Below are positions 48,417-56,732 of a DNA stretch of 64,000 nt, in pieces. Made by a program: the position numbers and the translations under genes. Position 1 is the stretch's first letter. Each line of letters starts with the position of its first letter. This DNA is from Algoriphagus algorifonticola (GTDB lineage Bacteria; Bacteroidota; Bacteroidia; Cytophagales; Cyclobacteriaceae), in assembly GCF_007655305.1 (NCBI RefSeq), contig NZ_VLOG01000048.1, forward strand, positions 1 through 64,000. Reading direction: 5' to 3'. The notes beneath the pieces were generated by a model. That model had not been told where the DNA came from, made no database searches, and was given only the letters and a program-made list of their open reading frames with translations.

Positions 48417-48443
48417 AAATAAACCCCTTTTAGTCCGAATATC

Positions 48444-50222
48444 ATGAGGATTTCAAAACCAAACGAACTCTTTATTCGCATCTGGAACCGATGGGCAGTA
48501 GGATTTTTCCTGATCGCTGCGCTTTTGGGTGTGACTATGAGAGCATTTTATATCGTGGAAATCCCCGTTCTCGAATACCGTCATATTCTCCATACCCATT
48601 CTCATTTAGCCCTTTTGGGATGGGGATTTATGATGCTGATGGGAACCATGATATTCGAGCTGGAAGGAAAAGCAAGCTATGGGGAAAAATACGGATGGCT
48701 ATTCATAGCCTTGCTCATTTCCCTGCTCGGAATGCTGTTTTCTTTTCCAGTGCAAGGCTATGGAGTAGTGAGTATTACCTTTTCTACCCTGTTTGTGCTC
48801 ATTTCCTATGCATTGATCTTCAAGCTTTGGAAGACCCTAGGGCAAAAAGAATACACGCTAGGCATTCGGCTGATTCGCTGGTCTTTGATCGGGTATTTGA
48901 TCTCGACCTTGGGGCTATGGGCTTTGGGGCCTGTGACAGCCACTTTGGGACGGATGCATGAATTGTATTTCATGACCATTCAGTGGTTTTTGCACTTCCA
49001 ACTCAATGCCTGGTTTGTGCTCGGAACACTTGGCATGATCGTTTTTTTTGCAGAAAAAAGAGGTATTAAGATCTTATTGTCCAGCTTTCAGCAGGGACTG
49101 TTAATTGGGTCTGTATTCTTGACTTTTGCCTTAGCTATTACCTGGGCGAAACCTTCACCTATCTTCTTTTGGATTAATTCCTTGGCCGTAATAATTCAGG
49201 CCTTGGCGTACTACATCCTTCTCCAAAAAGTTCTAAAGACTCTTCCAAGGCTTTTCCCTCAGCCCTTTACAAAAATGCTGATCCTGCTTGCTTTGGGAAG
49301 CTTGGTAGCCAAGGCTTTTCTTCAGGTTCTTCTGGTATTTCCGGAGGTTGCTGTGATTTCTTATACCATCCGAATGTATGTCATCGGCTTCCTTCATCTG
49401 GTTATGCTGGGAGCAATGACTTTCGGAATAGTGGGTTTAGCCATGGAAGAAGGCAGACTTCCTTCTACGCTTTCTTCCAAAATTGGATGGAGCCTCATTT
49501 TGGGAGGTTTTCTTGGAACAGAACTTCTCCTCTTTGGTCAAGGTACCCTGGTCTGGATGCAGTTGGGATACCTTTCATGGTATCACCTAGGACTGTTTGT
49601 TTTTTCTGTCCTTTTCCCTTTAGGTCTTGCCTTGTCCTTTATCAGTCTGTTTTCCGGTCCATATGTACAAAACCAATCTTTCTTAAAGTATCCCAACTCT
49701 AATCAACTCAATGTCGAAACTATGAAAAAAGTGATGATTTGGTCCTTGGGCATCGTAGCGATGCTGATGACCTCCTGTGGTGGTGGAAGCGAATCACAGT
49801 CTTCCTCCTCCGAATCGGGTTCTCCTGCTGCTGAAGCAGCTGCACCTGTTGCCGATCCCAAAGGGATAGGCGAAATAAAATCGGTTGATCTCGGACCGGG
49901 TGTCAACGCAACCTTGGCTGACCAGGGTAAAGCTATCGTGGACATGAAGTGTACGGCCTGTCACCAGCTCAATGACAAGCGTCTGGTGGGCCCGGGTTTT
50001 CAGGGTGTAACCAATCGACGTCGTCCGGAATGGATCATGAATATGATTACCAATGTGGACGTGATGCTGGATCAAGACCCCGAAGCACAAAAGCTTCTGG
50101 AAGAATGTCTTACCAGAATGCCAAATCAAAATATCTCCATGAATGATGCAAGAGGTATTCTGGAGTTTATGAGAAAAAATGACGAAGAAAAAGCAGGCCA
50201 GCGCGATGCTGCCGTGAAATAA
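48444..50222 (+). CDS. Haem-copper-oxidase-like membrane protein fused in frame to a lipoprotein cytochrome c
   Basis: This is one 592-codon frame with two parts. Residues 1-405 have about 12 helices with in-membrane histidines (EYRHILHTHSHLALLGWGF, FLHFQLNAWF, IGFLHLVMLGAM, SWYHLGLFVF), resembling haem-copper oxidase subunit I/NnrS-like proteins of bacteroidotal nos clusters. From residue 427 (ATG 49722) comes a complete lipoprotein signal VMIWSLGIVAMLMTSC, a Ser/Ala-rich spacer, and a monohaem cytochrome c with CTACH (503-507) and Met in TRMPNQNIS. The 21 residues between look like translated spacer. Probably two genes joined by loss of a stop, with the second also startable at 49722. The cytochrome is the likely electron donor to NosZ. 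Confidence 0.8.
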   Translation: MRISKPNELFIRIWNRWAVGFFLIAALLGVTMRAFYIVEIPVLEYRHILHTHSHLALLGWGFMMLMGTMIFELEGKASYGEKYGWLFIALLISLLGMLFSFPVQGYGVVSITFSTLFVLISYALIFKLWKTLGQKEYTLGIRLIRWSLIGYLISTLGLWALGPVTATLGRMHELYFMTIQWFLHFQLNAWFVLGTLGMIVFFAEKRGIKILLSSFQQGLLIGSVFLTFALAITWAKPSPIFFWINSLAVIIQALAYYILLQKVLKTLPRLFPQPFTKMLILLALGSLVAKAFLQVLLVFPEVAVISYTIRMYVIGFLHLVMLGAMTFGIVGLAMEEGRLPSTLSSKIGWSLILGGFLGTELLLFGQGTLVWMQLGYLSWYHLGLFVFSVLFPLGLALSFISLFSGPYVQNQSFLKYPNSNQLNVETMKKVMIWSLGIVAMLMTSCGGGSESQSSSSESGSPAAEAAAPVADPKGIGEIKSVDLGPGVNATLADQGKAIVDMKCTACHQLNDKRLVGPGFQGVTNRRRPEWIMNMITNVDVMLDQDPEAQKLLEECLTRMPNQNISMNDARGILEFMRKNDEEKAGQRDAAVK

Positions 50223-50243
50223 CCCAGTTAAACTAAAATCCAA

Positions 50244-52202
50244 ATGAAAACAAACAAATGGCTACTTGCTGCAGGTCTGATTGCGGCAGCAATAGCGCCC
50301 GGATGTAAGCCCAAAGGAGCCCAAAGTGCCATCACAGGTGATGCGGCTGCTAAGGTCTATGTAGCGCCAGGACAGCATGATGAGTTTTACAACATTGTCT
50401 CTGGTGGTTTTAATGGTCAAATGTCCGTCGTAGGTCTTCCCTCCGGTCGGGTATTGAAAATTCTCCCTGTTTTTTCCGTTCACCCGGAAAATGGCTGGGG
50501 TTACTCTGAACAATCCAAGCCCATGCTCAATACTGCAAACGGTTTTGTGCCTTGGGATGACTTGCACCACATCGCAATTTCCACAACCAATGCAGAACAC
50601 GATGCCAGATGGGCCTTTGGAAATGCAAACAATACCCCGAGGATTGCAAGGGTAGATTTGAACAGTTTTAAGACAGTGGAAATCATCGAGATTCCTAATT
50701 CTGCCGGTAACCACTCCTCGCCTTTCATTACTCAAAACACCGAGTATGTGGTGGCGGGTACCCGTTTCTCAGTGCCTGTTGGCGATAATCAGGACGTGTC
50801 TATTGACTCCTACAAGGAGAATTTCAAAGGCTATATTTCCTTTATCGGGGTGAATCAGGAGACTGGGGAAATGAACCTTTCTTTCCAGATTGAAGCACCG
50901 CCATTCAACTTTGACTTGGCCCGAGCCGGTAAAAATAAATCTCATGGTTGGTTCTTCTTCTCTACCTACAATACCGAAATGGCTCATACACTTTTGGAAG
51001 TGAATGCTTCCCAAAAGGATAAGGACTTTATCATGGCGGTCAACTGGAAAAAAGCAGAAGAATATGTGAAAGCCGGAAAAGGCACCAAGAAAAAAGCAAG
51101 GTATGCTCACAACAAGTGGAATGAAGAAACGCATTCTGCTACCTCCACGATCATGGAGGAGGTGTTAACTTTGGACCCAACTGTGTTGAAAGACATTGTT
51201 TATTTCATCCCATGTCCAAAGTCTCCACATGGTACTGATACCGACCCAACTGGAGAATACATCATCGGTTCAGGTAAGTTGGCAGCGATCATTCCGGTTT
51301 TCTCCTTCACCAAAATGCTGGCCGCAATCGAAAAGAAAGATTTTGAAGGAGATATCCAGGGCATGCCGGTTTTGAAATATGAATCAGTACTACATGGCGA
51401 AGTTCAAAAACCAGGTTTAGGTCCTTTGCACACGGAATTTGATGGAAAAGGAAATGCCTACACATCCATGTTTGTGTCCTCAGAGATCGTGAAATGGAAT
51501 ATCGAGACCCTTGAAGTGCTGGATAGAGCGCCTACCTATTATTCAGTAGGTCACTTGAGTATCCCAGGTGGACCTACCGGAAAACCTCATGGTAAGTATC
51601 TGGTGGCTTACAACAAAATCACCAAAGACAGGTACCTACCTACCGGCCCCGAACTGGCCCACTCAGCTCAGCTCTACGATATCTCGGGAGATAAAATGCA
51701 GTTGCTTCTCGACTTTCCTACCATTGGTGAGCCTCACTATGCAGAAGCCTTTCCTGCCTCTTTGATCAAAGACCGTCAGGTGAAATTCTATCCAATCGAA
51801 AAAAATAACAGCCCTTATGCCCTCAAAGGAATTAATGACGCCCGAGTGGAGCGAAAAGGCAATCAGGTACACGTGTATATGACTTCCATCCGATCCAACT
51901 TCCGACCTGACAATATCGAAGGGGTACAGGTAGGGGATGAGGTATACTTCCACGTCACCAACTTGGAGCAAGACTGGGATGTGCCTCACGGATTTGCAAT
52001 CAAAGGAGCCAATACTGCGGAGCTCTTGATTATGCCGGGAGAGACTTCTACGCTGAAATGGATACCCGATCGCGTAGGGGTGTTCCCATTCTACTGTACC
52101 GACTTCTGTTCGGCACTTCACCAAGAGATGCAAGGCTATCTGAGAGTTTCGCCTAAAGGGTCGAATGTCTCGCTGAAATACTCCACAGGAGCCTCTGAAT
52201 AA
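50244..52202 (+). CDS. nosZ: Nitrous oxide reductase, clade II type
   Basis: This 652-residue periplasmic copper enzyme reduces N2O to N2. The N-terminus is a Sec-type signal (LLAAGLIAAAIAPGC) with a weak lipobox rather than a Tat twin-arginine signal, the mark of clade II. The beta-propeller with the CuZ site shows histidines in WDDLHHIAIS, AEHDARW, SHGWFFF and SPHGTDTDPTG. The C-terminal cupredoxin carries CuA: C618, C622, H626 and M629 in FYCTDFCSALHQEM, with His in DVPHGF. The gene looks intact. It is 21 nt downstream of the cytochrome c part and is followed by a strong hairpin before the rest of the nos genes. Confidence 0.96.
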   Translation: MKTNKWLLAAGLIAAAIAPGCKPKGAQSAITGDAAAKVYVAPGQHDEFYNIVSGGFNGQMSVVGLPSGRVLKILPVFSVHPENGWGYSEQSKPMLNTANGFVPWDDLHHIAISTTNAEHDARWAFGNANNTPRIARVDLNSFKTVEIIEIPNSAGNHSSPFITQNTEYVVAGTRFSVPVGDNQDVSIDSYKENFKGYISFIGVNQETGEMNLSFQIEAPPFNFDLARAGKNKSHGWFFFSTYNTEMAHTLLEVNASQKDKDFIMAVNWKKAEEYVKAGKGTKKKARYAHNKWNEETHSATSTIMEEVLTLDPTVLKDIVYFIPCPKSPHGTDTDPTGEYIIGSGKLAAIIPVFSFTKMLAAIEKKDFEGDIQGMPVLKYESVLHGEVQKPGLGPLHTEFDGKGNAYTSMFVSSEIVKWNIETLEVLDRAPTYYSVGHLSIPGGPTGKPHGKYLVAYNKITKDRYLPTGPELAHSAQLYDISGDKMQLLLDFPTIGEPHYAEAFPASLIKDRQVKFYPIEKNNSPYALKGINDARVERKGNQVHVYMTSIRSNFRPDNIEGVQVGDEVYFHVTNLEQDWDVPHGFAIKGANTAELLIMPGETSTLKWIPDRVGVFPFYCTDFCSALHQEMQGYLRVSPKGSNVSLKYSTGASE

Positions 52203-52214
52203 AACTATCCACTT

Positions 52215-52244
52215 TCGCCGGTGGGAATCTCCACCGGCGATTTT
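52215..52244 (+). terminator. Hairpin with T-tract between nosZ and downstream nos genes
   Basis: TCGCCGGTGG (52215-52224) pairs perfectly with CCACCGGCGA (52231-52240) around GAATCT, followed by TTTTC. It starts 12 bp after the nosZ stop and ends 16 bp before the next ATG. It can act as partial terminator or 3' stabiliser, giving more nosZ mRNA than accessory mRNA. Confidence 0.75.
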
Positions 52245-52256
52245 CAAAAATTGATT

Positions 52257-52826
52257 ATGAAATCCCTCAGCCTCACCAATCGGATATTGCTTTTACTGGC
52301 GGTATTGACTTTGATTCCTGCGTATTTCACTCCACTTTGGCAGATTAGCCTCTGGGCTCCTCAATATCCTGAGGGTCTGAATATGAAGATTTGGATCGAC
52401 CAGCTTAGTGGTAATGTGGACCAGATCAACGGCGTCAACCACTACATCGGAATGAAGCATATCGGGGTAGAGATGTTTCCTGAATTCAATTACCTAAAGT
52501 ATGTGATTGGTGCGATGATCGGACTAGGTCTGATCTTTTTCTTAGTGGGAAAAAGATGGTCGATTTACTCCTTTCTGGGGCTTCTTTCCGCCTTTGGTAT
52601 TGCTATTCTGGTGGATATGTACCTCTGGGGCTATGAGTATGGCCATGAGCTTGACCCAAAGGCAGCTATCAAAGTAGAGGGAATGAGCTACCAGCCACCT
52701 CTAATTGGTTATAAACAACTTCTAAACTTCTTGGCGTATTCCGGTCCTGATACCGGTAGCTGGATATTGATAGGAGGAATGGGCCTCTTGATATTGGCTG
52801 TTTACCTGGATTGGAAAGGAAAATAA
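52257..52826 (+). CDS. nos-cluster integral membrane protein (NosB-like position)
   Basis: This 189-residue protein uses ATG 52257, since the upstream GTG lies in the hairpin. It has four helices: ILLLLAVLTLIPAYFTPLW, YVIGAMIGLGLIFFLVG, IYSFLGLLSAFGIAILVDMY and GSWILIGGMGLLILAVYLDW. A periplasmic loop contains LWAPQYPEGLNMKIW and HYIGMKHIGVEMFPEFNY with conserved-looking His/Met residues. A membrane protein directly after nosZ is characteristic of clade II clusters, where it has been called NosB; homology of this one to NosB is not proven. It may have a role in electron or copper delivery. Confidence 0.75.
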   Translation: MKSLSLTNRILLLLAVLTLIPAYFTPLWQISLWAPQYPEGLNMKIWIDQLSGNVDQINGVNHYIGMKHIGVEMFPEFNYLKYVIGAMIGLGLIFFLVGKRWSIYSFLGLLSAFGIAILVDMYLWGYEYGHELDPKAAIKVEGMSYQPPLIGYKQLLNFLAYSGPDTGSWILIGGMGLLILAVYLDWKGK

Positions 52827-52874
52827 ATCTCATCCACCTGCTGAATTAAAAACTTTCATTTAACCCAACTGATC

Positions 52875-53303
52875 ATGAAACGAATACTGATTGCTCTGAT
52901 CCCAATTCTGATGTCTTGCAATGCAGACCCGCGTCCGATTGTACTAGGGCAGGACGCTTGTCACCATTGCAAAATGACCCTGATGGATCCAAAGTTTGGG
53001 GCAGAATTGGTTACAGAAAAAGGGAAAATATTCATTTTCGACGATGTCAACTGTTTGCTTGGCTATATGGATTCTGAGGAGGGAAAAGGCCAGGTGTTTA
53101 AACATATACTTGTTATGGACTACCTGAATCCAGGCACCTTACTGGATGCCAATTTCGCCCATTACCTCAAATCTCCCGAATTTAAAACTCCCATGGCTTC
53201 TGAAGTGGTTGCTTTCCCGGACTACCAATTATTAAAAAAATATAAAGTCAAAAATGGTGGGGTGTACCTCGCCTGGGGAGAATTAACCACTCAATTTAAG
53301 TGA
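52875..53303 (+). CDS. nosL: NosL-like copper-binding lipoprotein
   Basis: This 142-residue outer-envelope lipoprotein (signal ILIALIPILMSCNA, Cys 15) supplies Cu(I) for NosZ CuZ assembly. The family motif is GQDACHHCKMTLMDPKFGAE, with Cys/Met ligands, followed by IFIFDDVNCLLGYM and the C-terminal GGVYLAWGEL. Its TGA overlaps the nosD ATG (TGATG), so the two are translationally coupled. Confidence 0.92.
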   Translation: MKRILIALIPILMSCNADPRPIVLGQDACHHCKMTLMDPKFGAELVTEKGKIFIFDDVNCLLGYMDSEEGKGQVFKHILVMDYLNPGTLLDANFAHYLKSPEFKTPMASEVVAFPDYQLLKKYKVKNGGVYLAWGELTTQFK

Positions 53304-54559
53304 TGCTCAAACTCAGAAAAGCCATGAACCGAATCTTTTCATTTATTTTGATTTTGTGCCTGTACGCCATCCATGCAGAGGCAGGCAAAGTCATTCTCAA
53401 GCCCGGACAATCCATTCAAGCAGCAGTAGATCGCTCAGCTGCAGGGGATACTTTGATTTTCTCCCCTGGAATTTATCAAGCTTCGGCAGTGACAATACGA
53501 AAGCCTTTGAGTTTAATCGGAAATAATCACCCGGTCATGGACGGTGAGAATAAAGGCAATATTTTTCTGGTAGCTTCCGAAAATGTACTGATCCGGGGCC
53601 TGAAATTTATCCGAACCGGGAAATCCAACATGGACGACTCTGCGGCAATCAAGTTCTTTGATTCCAAAAATTGCGTCATTGAAAATAATATTTTGGTGGA
53701 TACTTTTTTTGGATTACACTTTTCCAACTCCTCAAATCTGACCATCCGAAACAATAAAGTGAATGCATCGGCTAGTCGGGAATTTGAAGTAGGAAACGGT
53801 ATTCATCTCTGGAAATGCAAGGACAGCCTGATAGAGAAAAATGAGGTCTCTGGTCATCGAGATGGTATTTACCTCGAGTTTGTGACCAATACTCTAGCAA
53901 AGGAAAACTTCATCCAAGGCAATATGCGCTATGGGCTTCACTTTATGTTTGCTCATAACAATACCTATCTGAAAAACACCTTCAAAAGAAATGGAGCCGG
54001 TGTTGCGGTCATGTATACTAAAAACGTCACAATGCAGGAAAACCGATTTGAAGAAAACTGGGGAAGCAGTGCCTATGGAATTTTGTTGAAAGATATATCA
54101 GACAGCAAAGTGATCGGCAATGTCTTTCTGAAAAACACAGTTGGGATCTACATGGAAGGCAGCAGCCGAATCGATTTTAAAGAAAATACTTTTAAAGAAA
54201 ACGGTTGGGCTCTCAAGCTGATGGCGAGCTGTGACCAAAATCTATTCCAAGCCAACAACTTCACAAGAAACACCTTTGATATCAGTACGAATGGCAACTT
54301 AGTACTCAACCAACTTAATGAAAACTACTGGGACAAATACGAAGGTTATGATCTCAATCGAGACAGAATCGGTGATGTGCCTTTTCGTCCTATTAATCTT
54401 TATAGTGTGATTGTGGAAAAAATTCCTGCATCAGTTATGCTTTGGAGGAGTTTTCTGGTGACCTTATTAGATAGGATGGAAAAAATCCTTCCTACCATGA
54501 CCCCAGATGAAATGATTGATCATTCACCCAAAATGAGACCCTATGATTTCGGTACATAA
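53303..54559 (+). CDS. nosD: NosD, periplasmic beta-helix copper-maturation protein
   Basis: This 418-residue exported protein (signal around IFSFILILCLYAIHAEA) folds as a right-handed parallel beta-helix of CASH/NosD repeats, seen as repeated Asn-rich turns (CVIENNILVDTFFGLHFSNS, LTIRNNKVNAS, LIEKNEVSGHRDGIYLE, NTYLKNTFKRNGAGVAV, NVTMQENRFEENW). It works with NosF and NosY in delivering material for CuZ assembly. ATG 53303 overlaps the nosL stop; a further ATG at 53324 is an alternative. Its end overlaps nosF by 17 bp. Confidence 0.93.
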   Translation: MLKLRKAMNRIFSFILILCLYAIHAEAGKVILKPGQSIQAAVDRSAAGDTLIFSPGIYQASAVTIRKPLSLIGNNHPVMDGENKGNIFLVASENVLIRGLKFIRTGKSNMDDSAAIKFFDSKNCVIENNILVDTFFGLHFSNSSNLTIRNNKVNASASREFEVGNGIHLWKCKDSLIEKNEVSGHRDGIYLEFVTNTLAKENFIQGNMRYGLHFMFAHNNTYLKNTFKRNGAGVAVMYTKNVTMQENRFEENWGSSAYGILLKDISDSKVIGNVFLKNTVGIYMEGSSRIDFKENTFKENGWALKLMASCDQNLFQANNFTRNTFDISTNGNLVLNQLNENYWDKYEGYDLNRDRIGDVPFRPINLYSVIVEKIPASVMLWRSFLVTLLDRMEKILPTMTPDEMIDHSPKMRPYDFGT

Positions 54560-55286
54560 CATATCCAAAAAATTTGGCAAGCTGCAAGTGCTCAATGAAT
54601 TCAATCTGGAATTTGAGCTCGGCAACAGCTATGCGCTCATGGGGCCAAACGGCTCCGGCAAAACTACCCTGATCAAAACCATCCTCGGTATGGTGATTCC
54701 TGATAGTGGGGATATTAGGGTGGGAAATCAGTCTATCAAAGGTGATGTGTCCTATCGGAAACAGATTGGCTATATGCCTCAGATTGGGCACTACCCGGCC
54801 AATATAAAAATCGGTCAGCTATTTTCGATGATGAAAGACATGCGTCCCGAAATCAAAAAATACGATTTGGAGCTTGTAGAAGCTTATGGCCTCGAAGAAA
54901 TGAAAGATAAAGCTATGGGGACACTTTCTGGCGGTACTCGCCAAAAAGTCTCTGCAGCCTTGGCTTTTCTTTTCCACCCAAGCATTCTTATTCTCGATGA
55001 GCCTACTGCCGGGCTTGATCCCATTGCCGTTGAGGTACTTAAAGCCAAAATCAAAAAGGAACGGGATCAGGGGAAGCTGATTCTGATTACTTCCCATATT
55101 CTCAGTGATCTGGAAGAGCTGACTAACCGTGCGATTTACATTTACGAAGGAGAGGTGTTTTTCTCCAACACCATTGAAGAGCTGAAGGAAATCACCGGAG
55201 AGAGCAAGTTTTCCCCGGCAATTGCCAAGCTGATGGAGTGGACCCTAAAAAAGAAGTCAAAAAAAACCATACTGAATCATGTTTAA
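54543..55286 (+). CDS. nosF: NosF, ABC transporter ATPase
   Basis: This 247-residue ATP-binding subunit of the NosDFY complex has Walker A MGPNGSGKTTL (residues 33-42), Q-loop in IGYMPQIGHYP, signature LSGGTRQKVS, Walker B ILILDEPTAGLDP and the switch His in LITSHILSD, all intact. It begins inside the last codons of nosD and ends 8 bp into nosY, so expression is tightly coupled. It energises conformational changes of NosY needed for NosD function. Confidence 0.95.
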   Translation: MISVHNISKKFGKLQVLNEFNLEFELGNSYALMGPNGSGKTTLIKTILGMVIPDSGDIRVGNQSIKGDVSYRKQIGYMPQIGHYPANIKIGQLFSMMKDMRPEIKKYDLELVEAYGLEEMKDKAMGTLSGGTRQKVSAALAFLFHPSILILDEPTAGLDPIAVEVLKAKIKKERDQGKLILITSHILSDLEELTNRAIYIYEGEVFFSNTIEELKEITGESKFSPAIAKLMEWTLKKKSKKTILNHV

Positions 55287-56046
55287 GCTACTCAAATACG
55301 CGCTATACGACATTCTGAAATCCCGCTTTGCGATCATTTATACCGTTTTTCTGGCATTGGTAGCGATTTCGATTTATCAGGTTTCGGACGATCTGAGCAA
55401 AGTTTCTCTGAGTCTGATGAACATCATGATCCTGTTTATTCCGTTGATTTCGGCGGTTTTTGCCACTACCCATTTTTACAATAACCTGGAGTTTATCGAG
55501 TTGATGCTGGCTCAGCCGGTAAAGCGGATTCATGTGTTTCTCAGCCAACTCCTGGCCGTTGTGATTATGTTGAGTTTATCTATTTTGCTAGGATTTGGAC
55601 TTCCCATGCTACTTTGGGGTGCTGATAGCAGCTTAATCACGCTACTGGTTGTTGGAGTAGTACTAAGCTCAGTCTTTGCAGGATTTGCATTTTTGGCGAG
55701 CGTACTTACTAGGGACAAAGCCAAAGCCATCGGTATAAGTTTGGCACTGTGGATTTACTTTTCCTTGGTCTATGATGGTTTAGTCTTGTACATCATTTAC
55801 AGTTTTGCCGATTATCCTCTGGAAAAAGCCACCTTGGCATTGGTTATGTTAAATCCTGTTGACCTGGGAAGAATACTCATGTTGATGCAGTTGGATATTT
55901 CGGCCTTAATGGGCTATACAGGGGCATTTTTCCAACAGTTCTTTTCCAGTGGATCAGGCATTTTTATTGCCACATTTGCATTGTTGATATGGATGCTTGT
56001 TCCGAATTATCTTGCCACTCGGATTTTTAGAAAAAGGGATTTTTGA
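55279..56046 (+). CDS. nosY: NosY, ABC transporter permease
   Basis: This 255-residue permease of the ABC-2 type has six helices (for example SRFAIIYTVFLALVAISIY, LMNIMILFIPLISAVFAT, LSILLGFGLPMLLWG and FIATFALLIWMLVPNY). FYNNLEFIELMLAQPVKRIHVFLSQ contains the cytosolic coupling helix region typical of NosY. It forms the membrane part of NosDFY. It is the last recognised gene of the nos operon; about 180 bp further on, the truncated sulfatase copy begins. Confidence 0.93.
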   Translation: MFKLLKYALYDILKSRFAIIYTVFLALVAISIYQVSDDLSKVSLSLMNIMILFIPLISAVFATTHFYNNLEFIELMLAQPVKRIHVFLSQLLAVVIMLSLSILLGFGLPMLLWGADSSLITLLVVGVVLSSVFAGFAFLASVLTRDKAKAIGISLALWIYFSLVYDGLVLYIIYSFADYPLEKATLALVMLNPVDLGRILMLMQLDISALMGYTGAFFQQFFSSGSGIFIATFALLIWMLVPNYLATRIFRKRDF

Positions 56047-56222
56047 TCTCATAGCTTAAAACTCAACTGGTTATAAGTCGGGTTGTCTTATACTTTAATT
56101 TTTCAGGAATTCGTTTTCAATTCGAAGGATGTTTATCGGATGTACAATGCTTTCAATCATTAGTTTGTACATTTTTTTATCAATGAGATGGATTTGCGTC
56201 TGATCGATCATTAGATCAATTT

Positions 56223-56368
56223 GAAAAAAATATGGAGATAACTCTGAGATTTCTCAGCGATATCTAAATGAATACTTGGATCACCTGGAAAAGACCCAGC
56301 AGTTTGGTGGGGGCAATAAGGAGGTGACCAAAGAGCTATTGGAAAATAGAAAGTCTGAGATGGAATAA
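56223..56368 (+). pseudogene. Orphan 3' end of a sulfatase gene (right copy of the flanking direct repeat)
   Basis: The block encodes KKYGDNSEISQRYLNEYLDH and continues with LEKTQQFGGGNKEVTKELLE to a TAA, the same end as the complete sulfatase at 38.1-39.8 kb, but the 5' 90% of the gene is missing and a TGA lies directly upstream in frame. DNA identity to 39649-39776 is about 90% over 128 gap-free bases, with differences mostly silent. Such a pattern comes from a functional homologue rather than from a decaying copy. It marks the right border of the nrd/nos module. The stretch 56047-56222 has no gene. Confidence 0.85.
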
Positions 56369-56372
56369 TCTA

Positions 56373-56564
56373 TTATTTCACTCCCAAGAGTCGAAATGGA
56401 AGCATAAAAATGCCTCGAACAAAGTCGAATGAAATATCTATGGCAAGGCCCAGTAATTTGAATGGAAGCAAAAGCAACCAGACAAATGGGTAGAGAATTA
56501 AAGCTATGATCGCAATGGGCCAGCAAAGCACCAGAAGGATTAACCAAAGTAGAAAGTTGAGCAT
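56373..56564 (-). CDS. Small hydrophobic membrane protein
   Basis: This 63-residue protein is almost entirely hydrophobic (FLLWLILLVLCWPIAIIALI, PFVWLLLLPFKLLG, then FVRGIFMLPFRLLGVK) with one or two membrane helices and Pro-Phe-(K/R)-Leu-Leu repeats. I recall proteins of this type as common conserved hypotheticals in Cytophagales and flavobacteria; function unknown. ATG start. The stop lies 5 bp from the end of the orphan sulfatase fragment, convergent with it. Confidence 0.65.
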   Translation of the reverse strand: MLNFLLWLILLVLCWPIAIIALILYPFVWLLLLPFKLLGLAIDISFDFVRGIFMLPFRLLGVK

Positions 56565-56732
56565 AGATAATTTAATAGTAAATTAATAGAACAAAGAAAA
56601 TGCCTAAATAATTTATTCATTGATTTAGAGTGTTTTATAAAAAATTGCATCAAGGAGGTGCTACAATTTCGGACACCTGTTGTCCTATTATTCGAAATAA
56701 TCTTAAAATTGTAGGATCTAAACTTTAGGTAA

